The position numbers were made by a program, and so were the translations under genes. A DNA stretch of 64,000 bases, from contig CAMCVE010000006.1 in assembly GCA_945881775.1 (NCBI GenBank), positions 1 through 64,000 of the forward strand. The letters are read 5' to 3'. Under the pieces are notes generated by a model. It made no database searches. It worked only from the letters and a program-made list of their open reading frames with translations, and had not been told where the DNA came from. Source of the DNA: Bacteriovorax stolpii (lineage in GTDB: Bacteria; Bdellovibrionota; UBA2428). Shown here piece by piece: positions 37,700 to 45,815 of this stretch. Each line of letters opens with the position of its first letter. Within the stretch, counting starts at the first letter, position 1.

Positions 37700-39073
37700 T
37701 TATGCGTTTCTCCTGGCTATTGTCTTTATAGGCTTAACGAGGCCCTGTTTTCTAAGGCTGATGAGAGTGTCATATATTTCCATGTCGGGCAAGGGACAGT
37801 AGTTGAGCACATCTCGCACGAGCGAGTATTCGGCCACGCTTGCGAGCACGCGCGCCTCGGCCACACCCCAATCAACTTTTGTCTGGAAGACCGCAGGATC
37901 TACGAGCAACGACACCGAAGGTGGTGGCATAAATGGTTGCACGTTTTTGAGCAGCTTCCGCGCTTCCTGCACGCTCCGCGTGAAGCCTAGCAAACTGAGT
38001 TTCATCGTATCGTGGATTTCGGAGTGTTCTTGGTCTGGCGTGAAACTCCACTCGACATCGGTCCACAGGACACTCCGCAGGAGCGCCTTGAGTCCGCTCA
38101 CCGCTCCCGAAACCGCGTGACTCACAACTCCAGAGTTAAAATAGATAAGTGCCCGGCGATGCGCCGATCTGACTTGCACCTCGCCGACAGCTTGACTGTA
38201 CAAAAGGGAGGTGAAATACGATTCCAGGTCACTCGCTGAAAACGCCACACGCGGCTCGTCGCTCGACTCGTGTATCGTCTCATCTCCAATAATCGAAAGT
38301 TTGCGTGCGATGGAGTAAATTTCTTCGACCTCGGGGTCCATGCCAACAAGAAATTTCAAGTCGCCGATCATGATGTGATCGCCTGTGCGCAGGTTTTCCA
38401 TGTCGCCTTTGACTTCGACGGGCACATCGCGGCTGAGCGGCTTCACAGACCATTTTCCATCGAAATGGCGCAGCTCGCAGATATCTCCACTGCCTGGAAG
38501 AGGCAGCTTCCAACTCGACTCGGAATCGAGCATGCCAAGGCTTAAGAGTCCCTCTGAACGATCAAGCGTGCGGAACGCAAATCCCGACCAAGACTTGGGT
38601 GGATTGAGGAGTTGCAACTGGCCGACAGCGCCCACCCGTTTCTTGATCCACGTCGTCGCCGAATCTAAGAAAGCTTTGCGATGAATGCTGTCTTCATTCT
38701 GCCTGACAAGTTGCTCTATCTTGTTGGAAATCTCATCGAAGGAGACCCCGTCCCAAGCCATAGCCCCCCAAGATGACGCCTCGCTCAACGCCAGAAGCTG
38801 TCCAGGTGTCGGCTGTATGAAACAACAGAGCCCATCTCGAGATTGCGCCACATCACGGAGTGTCTCGATCGGAACAGGCTGGCCGAGGTCCAGCAGGACC
38901 ACAATAAAATTGTAGTTCTGATAGTGGTCACGAATGTCTTGGAGCTGAGCGCGATATATTTTGTAGTGGCGACGCGAGGGCGAGTGATGGTCAAGGGCCC
39001 ACTGAAGACCCTTAACCTGCTCGGGAGAACCTAAGCAAAGAATGTGCAGTGCTTGGTCAAAATCAATTCCCAA
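37700..39073 (-). CDS. Signalling protein: receiver-like, FHA-like and DUF4388-like domains
   Basis: A 457-residue cytoplasmic protein. The N-terminal ~130 residues look like a degenerate response-regulator receiver fold (YNFIVVLLDLG at the phospho-Asp strand). A central region (about 160-260) resembles an FHA fold, with WKLPLPGSGDICEL and LRTGDHIMIGDLKFLVG. The C-terminal part (about 285-457) has the DUF4388 pattern (YFNSGVVSHAVSGAVSGLKALL), common in myxobacterial and Bdellovibrio signalling proteins. TTG start overlapping the end of the subtilase gene by 11 bp; no better start is seen. Domain calls are by eye. Confidence 0.65.
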   Translation of the reverse strand: MGIDFDQALHILCLGSPEQVKGLQWALDHHSPSRRHYKIYRAQLQDIRDHYQNYNFIVVLLDLGQPVPIETLRDVAQSRDGLCCFIQPTPGQLLALSEASSWGAMAWDGVSFDEISNKIEQLVRQNEDSIHRKAFLDSATTWIKKRVGAVGQLQLLNPPKSWSGFAFRTLDRSEGLLSLGMLDSESSWKLPLPGSGDICELRHFDGKWSVKPLSRDVPVEVKGDMENLRTGDHIMIGDLKFLVGMDPEVEEIYSIARKLSIIGDETIHESSDEPRVAFSASDLESYFTSLLYSQAVGEVQVRSAHRRALIYFNSGVVSHAVSGAVSGLKALLRSVLWTDVEWSFTPDQEHSEIHDTMKLSLLGFTRSVQEARKLLKNVQPFMPPPSVSLLVDPAVFQTKVDWGVAEARVLASVAEYSLVRDVLNYCPLPDMEIYDTLISLRKQGLVKPIKTIARRNA

Positions 39074-40499
39074 AAGTCCTTGCCCTCTCCAGGGCGGCCG
39101 AAGCGTTAATGATGCCGCCTGATACAGTTATACCCTGGAGAGCAGCGAGAGGGCTAACCGTATCGATGATGATTTGTTTGACATCAAGAGCGGAGAGGTC
39201 GGGACGTTCCGAGAGAATGAGCGCAGCAAGGCCTGCGACATGCGGACATGCCATAGAAGTGCCACTGTTCATCATGTACTTATTTCCAGGAACCGAGCTC
39301 ATAATGTTCGATCCAGGAGCGCCTACGTGCACCGTGCGTGCGCCGAAGTTCGAGAAGAAAGAGCGACGATCTGACGAGCTGGTGCTAGCCACCGTAATGA
39401 TATTGGGGACGGTCATCGAAGCGGGATACATGGGACGTGTGTCGTTGTTGGTCCCGTCGTTGCCTGCTGCAGCCACAAAGAGAACGTTCGCATCGTTCGC
39501 ACGCTTGATGGAATCCTCAAGTGCGACGTTCTCGGCGTCCTCTTCTTCAGGAGCACCGCCCCATGAGTTGCTCAGCACTCGAGCGCCGTTTTTCACCGCA
39601 TAGTCGATCGAAAGAATTGCATCTGAAGTGGTTCCGTAACCTTCCGTTCCAATAAAGCGAAGCGCCATGATCGAGGCCTTTTGCACAACACCCGAAACAC
39701 CAACACCGTTTCCGCCCGTTCCGCCGATCGTGCCCGAAGTGTGCGTTCCGTGCCCGTGGGTGTCCCAAGGAAATGCGTCTTTATCCGCAAAGTCGTAGCC
39801 GAGGCCCGACCACATGTTGTGACGAAGGTCTTCATGGTTGTAATCAACGCCGGTGTCGATATCAGCAACGACGATGCTCCGGCTTCCGCGCTGGAGATTC
39901 CAGGTTGCCGCTGCGCCGACGCGTTTCATGCCCCACAAGTCGGATTCAAGGGCATCGGGAAGACCTTCGGGGGCCTCTGTAACTGGACGATCAAAGACAG
40001 GATTCGAACTGGGAACAACAGGCTTGCCCGAGGCCACCTGGGCAAACAAGCTAGAGCGCCCGTTCAAGAGCGATGCAAACCCAACATTCAACGAATCCAT
40101 CGTCTCAGAGCGGTCAGCAATCGTGTCGGGACTTGTAAAGATCGAAAGGTAATAGTCGGGCTGAGCCCATTCAATACGAGGGTCTTTCTGGAGTTCTGCG
40201 ACAATATCGCCAACCTCGGCACCCGCCGCAAAACGCAAGAGGTCCGTGTGTGCCGACATCTTCGTGAGGCGCTGAACCGACCCCATCTGGCGAAGTCCAC
40301 GGAATGCGTTTCCTGAGGGTCGCTGCATCTCGCGCATGAAGTCTTGCTGGATCTGCGGGTTCTTGTATTTCACCAGGACTCGCTGAGGCACATAGGAACC
40401 TCGAGCTTTGGGAAGAAGACTCGAACCCGGACTCGCGAAAAGACTTAGCGAAGAAAAGGTGACAATTGCAGCGGCGGCACGACTTGCGAAACAGTTCAT
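39063..40499 (-). CDS. Subtilisin-like serine protease (S8), exported
   Basis: A protein of about 478 residues: signal peptide (MNCFASRAAAAIVTFSSLSLFAS), an I9-type propeptide (VPQRVLVKYKNP..., about 35-110) and a peptidase S8 domain with Asp in VVADIDTGVDYNHEDL, His in DTHGHGTHTSGTIGG and Ser in NSGTSMACPHVAGLAAL. Secreted or periplasmic. GGGAGGGGAG precedes the ATG at 40499. It is transcribed towards the FHA/DUF4388 and FliG-like genes, with overlap. Confidence 0.95.
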   Translation of the reverse strand: MNCFASRAAAAIVTFSSLSLFASPGSSLLPKARGSYVPQRVLVKYKNPQIQQDFMREMQRPSGNAFRGLRQMGSVQRLTKMSAHTDLLRFAAGAEVGDIVAELQKDPRIEWAQPDYYLSIFTSPDTIADRSETMDSLNVGFASLLNGRSSLFAQVASGKPVVPSSNPVFDRPVTEAPEGLPDALESDLWGMKRVGAAATWNLQRGSRSIVVADIDTGVDYNHEDLRHNMWSGLGYDFADKDAFPWDTHGHGTHTSGTIGGTGGNGVGVSGVVQKASIMALRFIGTEGYGTTSDAILSIDYAVKNGARVLSNSWGGAPEEEDAENVALEDSIKRANDANVLFVAAAGNDGTNNDTRPMYPASMTVPNIITVASTSSSDRRSFFSNFGARTVHVGAPGSNIMSSVPGNKYMMNSGTSMACPHVAGLAALILSERPDLSALDVKQIIIDTVSPLAALQGITVSGGIINASAALERARTFGN

Positions 40500-40585
40500 A
40501 GAGCTCCCCTCCCAAGGAAGAGCCCTCAATTTAGGGAGCAAAATCCCTAAGGGAAAGTCTGTTTGCGAATGTAAGAATTTTTAGG

Positions 40586-40619
40586 GGCTGAGTGCATCAT
40601 CGTCATGATGCACTCAGCC
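40586..40619. repeat. Perfect 15-bp inverted repeat between nagZ and the subtilase gene
   Basis: GGCTGAGTGCATCAT, a CGTC loop, then ATGATGCACTCAGCC. It would make a very stable hairpin three bases after the nagZ stop. It lacks a T-run on the nagZ strand (CCCCTAAAAATT follows), so it is a factor-independent terminator only with reservations; it may stabilise the nagZ mRNA 3' end. Confidence 0.75.
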
Positions 40620-40622
40620 ATC

Positions 40623-41756
40623 TTATTCGTCGTCGTCTTCAAGAATCGATTCCGGCACAATTCCGTTTGCGATCGACTTGGCAATCGTTCGGTGCGAGGC
40701 CTGTCCAACGAAGGCTTTCACGTCTTCCAAGTTGGCATCGCGGTACGGGCTCAAGTACTTCATCTTAAGCTCTGTCACACGCGCAAGACTCTCATCGAGT
40801 CGAGACATGGGAAGAGCCCCATCCATAAACGCTTTCGAGAGATGAGACCAAACATCCTCAACCTTGTCCCACTCGTGCCCAAAGATGAGCTGATCGCAGC
40901 CCGCCTGCAACGCGAGAAACGCTGCATCGCGGAGATCGTACTTCTTCTTAATGGCCCCCATCTCGAGATCGTCCGAAAAAATCAGCTTCGTAAATCTCAA
41001 GTCTTTTCGCAGAGAGTCCTGTAAGAGCTTGCGAGACAGCGTCGCGGGACGTGAAGGATCGATGTTCTCGAAGAGAATATGTGCTGTCATGATTCCCTCA
41101 ACGCGCGAACGAATGGCACGACGGAAAGGAATCCAGTCGATCTCCTCGAGCTGCTCCACCGTTTTTGGACTCACAGGAAGTTCTTCGTGAGAATCGGGCT
41201 CCACAGAACCGTGCCCTGGAAAATGCTTGGCCACGGCGAGGACACCTGCCTTTTGGATTCCGCGCACGACAGCGGACCCCATTGTCGCAACCACTTGAGG
41301 ATCACTAGAGAAAGACCGATCGCCGATGGCTTTAGCGTTGGTTTGTAGAACGTCCACCACTGGCGCAAAGTTTAAATTAATCCCGCAGGCACGAAGCTCT
41401 TTACCCATGATGAAACCTGCTTCAAAACAAGTTTTGGGAGAATTCAAAGCGCTCCACGTGGCCGCGGCGGGCATCACAGTAAAGGGGTCCTTAAAGCGCT
41501 GCACACGCCCCCCTTCCTGATCGACGGCTATCCAGACAGGATGCCCTTTGTAGCTAGCGGGAATGAGATTTTTTTGAATCGTGTTGGTGAGGCCGACAAG
41601 CTGCTCCGGCGATTCGTAGTTGTGCTTAAAAAGAATAACTCCGCCCACGCCCATCCGCACAAACGAGTGTAGGACCTCAGAGTCAAAGCGTGGCTCAGGA
41701 ATTCCAACAACCAAAAGCTGTCCGACCTTTTTTTCAATATCTTCTAATTGCCTCAT
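40623..41756 (-). CDS. nagZ: Beta-N-acetylhexosaminidase NagZ (glycoside hydrolase family 3)
   Basis: A 377-residue cytoplasmic enzyme with no signal peptide. The GH3/NagZ signature KHFPGHGSVEPDSHEELPV includes the His-Asp dyad that acts as acid/base, and DDLEMGAIKKKYD carries the nucleophile Asp. It removes GlcNAc from GlcNAc-anhydroMurNAc peptides during cell-wall recycling. Neighbours on the same strand are two oligopeptide-permease genes, murU and amgK, which act on the products of this pathway. It ends in an acidic tail (ILEDDDE). Confidence 0.93.
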   Translation of the reverse strand: MRQLEDIEKKVGQLLVVGIPEPRFDSEVLHSFVRMGVGGVILFKHNYESPEQLVGLTNTIQKNLIPASYKGHPVWIAVDQEGGRVQRFKDPFTVMPAAATWSALNSPKTCFEAGFIMGKELRACGINLNFAPVVDVLQTNAKAIGDRSFSSDPQVVATMGSAVVRGIQKAGVLAVAKHFPGHGSVEPDSHEELPVSPKTVEQLEEIDWIPFRRAIRSRVEGIMTAHILFENIDPSRPATLSRKLLQDSLRKDLRFTKLIFSDDLEMGAIKKKYDLRDAAFLALQAGCDQLIFGHEWDKVEDVWSHLSKAFMDGALPMSRLDESLARVTELKMKYLSPYRDANLEDVKAFVGQASHRTIAKSIANGIVPESILEDDDE

Positions 41757-41786
41757 AACTCTTTACCCTTTCGAAAACGTCCCACT

Positions 41787-42605
41787 TCAGCGCGTCTTGG
41801 GATCGAATCGATCCCGCAAACCATCGCCCAATAAGTTCAACCCCAAAATCGTCAGCGCCAGCGCTACGCCGGGCACGATCACCACATGGCTCGCGGTGGT
41901 GAGCACTTCGCGTCCTTGATTAAGAAGCTGTCCCCAAGACGGCGTTCCTGCAGGAGCTCCAAGCCCAAGAAAACTCAAAGAGCTTTCGACCATGATCGCG
42001 CCGCCAAGACCAAACGTCATTTGAACCACTAAGGGCGCCCAGAGGTTGGGCCAGAGATGAAAAACGAGCACCCGCCAGGTCGAAGCGCCTTGAGCTTCTG
42101 CCGCGTGCACGTATTCGCGCTCTCGCAAACTGAGAGTCACACCGCGCATCAGGCGAGCGTATCCGGCCCACGACGTCGCAATCATCACAATCATCATGTT
42201 CCGAACGCTCGGACCGAGAACCGCTGCGAGTGCAACTACCAACAGAATGCCTGGAAAAGCATAAAGCAAGTCCACAAGCCGCATCAGAATGTCGTCCCAG
42301 CGCCCGCGCTTGTATCCGGCCCACGACCCTAAAAATAGTCCGACAAACGCCGACACAAAAACACTGCCGAGTCCTACACCGAGCGACAGTCTCGCGCCCC
42401 AAAAGACTTGAGAAAGAAGATCAATACCGTTTTCTCCGAGCCCAAAAGGATGTGTCCAACTCGGTCGCGCGTATTGCTCCGATAGGCGCAGCGCCTGCGG
42501 ATCCGAGAAGGGAAGCAAGGGTGTGAGAAGAGAAACGAGGATCATCACTGCGACAACGCCGCCACCGATCCAAAGCGAGGCCTGTCCCCGTCGTTGCGCT
42601 TTCAT
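41787..42605 (-). CDS. ABC transporter permease, DppC/OppC type
   Basis: A 272-residue inner-membrane permease with about six membrane segments. The EAA loop that contacts the ATPase is EREYVHAAEAQGASTWRVLV. The N-terminus has the OppC-like cytoplasmic start plus HPFGLGENGIDLLSQVFWGAR. It pairs with the DppB-like gene upstream (4-bp overlap). No solute-binding protein or ATPase gene is adjacent. Position between nagZ and murU suggests import of murein-derived peptides, which is inference. Confidence 0.9.
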   Translation of the reverse strand: MKAQRRGQASLWIGGGVVAVMILVSLLTPLLPFSDPQALRLSEQYARPSWTHPFGLGENGIDLLSQVFWGARLSLGVGLGSVFVSAFVGLFLGSWAGYKRGRWDDILMRLVDLLYAFPGILLVVALAAVLGPSVRNMMIVMIATSWAGYARLMRGVTLSLREREYVHAAEAQGASTWRVLVFHLWPNLWAPLVVQMTFGLGGAIMVESSLSFLGLGAPAGTPSWGQLLNQGREVLTTASHVVIVPGVALALTILGLNLLGDGLRDRFDPKTR

Positions 42606-43525
42606 GAATCAAACCTCACACGAGGGTCGACAAGTGAGTACAGGATATCGACCAGGAGGTTGATGAGAACGTAGCTCACCGCAATCCATAGAACGACGCC
42701 TTGGACGAGTGGATAGTCGCGCGATTGGAACGCGGAAAAGAAAAGCTTCCCGATGCCCGGCCAATCAAAAAGCGTCTCCGTGATCACCGCTCCCGCAAGG
42801 AGTCCCCCGAGCATATTTCCCATAATCGTGATCACCGGAATCATCGCATTCCGGAGAGCGTGTTTAAAAAGCACGTCTCTTTCCGCGAGTCCCTTCGAGC
42901 GCGCAGTGCGCACGTAGTCTTCACCAAGGCATTCCAGCATCGACGTTCGAACCATGCGGGTGAGAATTCCAGACAATCCAAAACCTAAGCACAGCGCCGG
43001 TAGAGCCAAATGCGCCAAGGTCCCATAGCCGGCTACCGGGAAAATTCTCAAGTTCACCGAAAAAATAAGAATCGCAACGGGCGCCACAACATAAATCGGC
43101 ACACTCATTCCGAGCAGAGAAAAACCCACCGAGAACGTGTCGGTCTTAGAACCTGCATGGCGGGCGGCATTCACTCCAAGCGGAAAACTGAGCAAGACCC
43201 CGATCACAAGACTCGTGAAAGAAAGAAGCAGGGTTGCTCCAAAACGATCGAGAATCAGGCTGAGTACAGGTCGAGAGAATGCGATCGATGTTCCCCATGT
43301 TCCATTAAATATGTTTTTCCAAAAAAGAAGATATTGCTGCGGCAAGGGCAGATCCAAGCCCAGTATGTGTCTAAGATGAATTTTGTCAGCAACTGCCGCC
43401 GCATCTCCAAGCATCATCTCGACGGGATCGCCTGGAATAAAATGAACCAGAAAAAACACGAGTGTCACCACTCCCACGATGACCGGGATGGCGGCGAGCA
43501 GACGACGAAAAATAAAGCTTCCCAT
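42602..43525 (-). CDS. ABC transporter permease, DppB/OppB type
   Basis: A 307-residue permease beginning with the family hallmark (FIFRRLLAAIPVIVGVVTLVF) and HFIPGDPVEMMLG. The EAA-type loop is EDYVRTARSKGLAERDVLF. It overlaps the DppC-like gene by four bases (ATGA) and follows the murU-like gene after 13 bp. The substrate is not determinable from sequence. Confidence 0.92.
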   Translation of the reverse strand: MGSFIFRRLLAAIPVIVGVVTLVFFLVHFIPGDPVEMMLGDAAAVADKIHLRHILGLDLPLPQQYLLFWKNIFNGTWGTSIAFSRPVLSLILDRFGATLLLSFTSLVIGVLLSFPLGVNAARHAGSKTDTFSVGFSLLGMSVPIYVVAPVAILIFSVNLRIFPVAGYGTLAHLALPALCLGFGLSGILTRMVRTSMLECLGEDYVRTARSKGLAERDVLFKHALRNAMIPVITIMGNMLGGLLAGAVITETLFDWPGIGKLFFSAFQSRDYPLVQGVVLWIAVSYVLINLLVDILYSLVDPRVRFDS

Positions 43526-43538
43526 CCGTCTCGAACCT

Positions 43539-44648
43539 TTAGAGAACCCGAATTTCGTCGTGAATATCAGAGGGACAAGTTGTTTCAGGAGATTCTCTCG
43601 ACACCAGTACGACGGAATTCGAGATCCGAATCGGAGGCAAGCTCACGTCGCCTGTCGTCATGCGCCCGTAGTCGTGGATCATCGAAGCGTTGGGTCCCAC
43701 CTCAAGCGGACCAAAGCGTCTTTCCAGTTCTCCTTGGATGGTCTCAACGAAGATAGCGGGTCGCAAAAAACGACATTTGAGCTCCGTGCCCGCATCGATC
43801 CAAACGCCAGGACTGCGCTCACGAATTCGTGGATGCCTGGCGACAAGAACTCGCGACCACCACGATCCTTGTTCCAGGTTCTCAAGAACAAACCGTTGGG
43901 CCTCAAGCAAGAACTCTGTGTTGGTCATGTCGAACCAAAAAGTCTCGGCGGTGTAACGACGCTCGGAGCATTTTTCCATTGAGACGACGGCTCGAGGGTT
44001 TGAGCCCTTATTTACGAGAGGCCGATAGATGCCATTGAAGAGATCTGTTTCCAGAATTTTTTCTGGGAGATGCTCGGACAGATACGTCACGTCTTGACCG
44101 CAAATATAGTGCGCACCCAGGAAATGAGCAGGCTGCGCTCCGGGCTCGGGAGCCGTTGGTCCAATTCCGACCCAGGCGCCTTCAGGTCCCGTCCAAAGAG
44201 GTTTGTACTTTGTGAGATGCTCAGACACGAGCGAGATCGCGAAGCGCGACCCGTGGGACTGGTCCTGAACCAGGGGACGGAGATCAAATGCCGCTAGCGT
44301 GTCGCCATTGAGAACCAAAAGACCTCGTCCGTGAAAAAGTTCAGAGTAATCTGCCAAAACCTTTTGAATCGCGCCGCCGGTTCCCAAAATCGATGGCTCT
44401 TCTCGAGAAATCACGATTCGAAGCGAGGGGAGGAGGCTCGACCAGCGCAGGACAGCGCGCTCGATTTGATCTGAGAGATAGTGGGCGTTGACGACGACGT
44501 CTTTAATGCCAAGTTCTTGCATCTGAAACAACGCATGAAAAAGTGGCTCGATTCCACCAACTGGAATCAGCGGCTTAGGGCAAAACTGCGTGCTGGGACG
44601 CAAGCGAGTGCCAAACCCAGCCGCTAGTATCAATCCGGTGACGTTCAT
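43539..44648 (-). CDS. murU: Sugar-1-phosphate nucleotidyltransferase, probable MurU
   Basis: A 369-residue protein with the nucleotidyltransferase signature LAAGFGTRLRPSTQFCPKPLIPVGG (GxGxRxRPxT..PKP) and VLNGDTLAAF (metal-binding Asp). In Pseudomonas MurU turns MurNAc-alpha-1-phosphate into UDP-MurNAc after the kinase AmgK. Here it overlaps the AmgK-like gene by four bases (ATGA), the same pairing. The C-terminal ~120 residues are longer than in MurU and may be a beta-helical or regulatory extension. Confidence 0.8.
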   Translation of the reverse strand: MNVTGLILAAGFGTRLRPSTQFCPKPLIPVGGIEPLFHALFQMQELGIKDVVVNAHYLSDQIERAVLRWSSLLPSLRIVISREEPSILGTGGAIQKVLADYSELFHGRGLLVLNGDTLAAFDLRPLVQDQSHGSRFAISLVSEHLTKYKPLWTGPEGAWVGIGPTAPEPGAQPAHFLGAHYICGQDVTYLSEHLPEKILETDLFNGIYRPLVNKGSNPRAVVSMEKCSERRYTAETFWFDMTNTEFLLEAQRFVLENLEQGSWWSRVLVARHPRIRERSPGVWIDAGTELKCRFLRPAIFVETIQGELERRFGPLEVGPNASMIHDYGRMTTGDVSLPPIRISNSVVLVSRESPETTCPSDIHDEIRVL

Positions 44649-45748
44649 CTTTTTTCGATTATAGCTGAATCCCGTGACAGAAAAGCTTCTAACAAAGTCA
44701 AAAGTCTTTCATCTTCGCGACTCGCCCACCCGGCATTGCCGAGCAGCGTCTTAAGAGCCTCTACAGTCGAGCGAAGTGCGGGCTCAATTGACGGCAGATA
44801 ATCGGTGCGGCCCTTAAGGAAATAGAAACTCGCGTAGGAGCCCGCGGCCTTAAGAAGCCTTTGCACCTTCATGCGCTCTAATTCGAAGCGCAGCGCGCCT
44901 CCGTCTCCCAAAGAGCCCGGGGGAATTCTTTGCGCAACCTCGTCCAGTCCGCGCGATGCCGACTCCTGCTGAAGACGCTTCTCCCAATGCGCAAGAAGTT
45001 TTGAGCGCAGCGGCAAAGAGATTTGCACATAGGGATCCCAGAGAAGCGAGACGACGTCATAAGTCAGCGGACCGAGTCGAGCGTCTTGAAAATCGATCAC
45101 CCAAAGTTTGCTGTCGTGCACCATAAGATTTCGGCAGTGGTAATCCCGGTGGCACAGAAAGCGCGGCACACGATCTAGCTCGAGCACCGTCGGACGCACG
45201 AGTTTCTGAAATAAATCAGGGTCCTCGCCGAAATAGCCCTGCACAAGGTGCTTGGCCGTGTAAGCCATTTCCTGACTGAGCTTTGTCTCGTCAAAGGCCC
45301 ATCCGAAGTGAGGGCCGGCGTAGATCGCGTCAAATTTTTGTCTCCGGAATTCTTCGCCCTCGCAGACCAGGCGCACCAAGAGATCGATCGCTTCTTGATA
45401 GAGCCACTCTTCGGGCCGTTGCTGCAGAGTTACATCGCCCAGGTCCTGCATGAGAATCCAACCCTCACTCGAGGATGCCCCGCAGAAGTGTGGGACAGGC
45501 ATATTCAGTCGATCGAAGAGCTTGAGCGCGCTGATGTAAGCATGCGAATCGAGATTTATTTCTGGGAAGGCTTGATCCACCTGGAGAACATACCGATGCG
45601 CATCCGAATGAATTCTGTAATAGCGCCGGCTCGAGGCGTCTCCACTCAACACTTCGACTTTGAGACTCACAGCACCACCCAATTCGGTCGGAAAACGCGT
45701 TCTCAGCGTCGCTGCGAGGGGAGCCAGGGAATTGTCTATTGCCTGCAT
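44645..45748 (-). CDS. amgK: Aminoglycoside-phosphotransferase-fold kinase, probable AmgK
   Basis: A 367-residue sugar kinase of the APH fold. The catalytic loop and metal site are HRDYHCRNLMV and WVIDFQDARLGP. The N-terminal lobe has LSGDASSRRYYRI, typical of AmgK (anomeric MurNAc/GlcNAc kinase). It phosphorylates recycled MurNAc at C1 for MurU. The ATG at 45748 has AAGGA nearby and removes a doubtful 9-residue extension. First gene of a probable amgK-murU-dppBC-nagZ unit on the minus strand. Confidence 0.8.
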   Translation of the reverse strand: MQAIDNSLAPLAATLRTRFPTELGGAVSLKVEVLSGDASSRRYYRIHSDAHRYVLQVDQAFPEINLDSHAYISALKLFDRLNMPVPHFCGASSSEGWILMQDLGDVTLQQRPEEWLYQEAIDLLVRLVCEGEEFRRQKFDAIYAGPHFGWAFDETKLSQEMAYTAKHLVQGYFGEDPDLFQKLVRPTVLELDRVPRFLCHRDYHCRNLMVHDSKLWVIDFQDARLGPLTYDVVSLLWDPYVQISLPLRSKLLAHWEKRLQQESASRGLDEVAQRIPPGSLGDGGALRFELERMKVQRLLKAAGSYASFYFLKGRTDYLPSIEPALRSTVEALKTLLGNAGWASREDERLLTLLEAFLSRDSAIIEKR

Positions 45749-45815
45749 GTTCGAGTCCTTTTTTTCACAGTACATTAGAGATGTTGCAAAAGGAAATTTC
45801 GAGGGAGTCGTTTCT

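Noticed and set aside
43010-43756. A 248-codon plus-strand open frame
   Set aside because: It is antisense to the DppB-like and murU genes, has no family features and a basic, low-quality composition. It reflects third-position GC bias.
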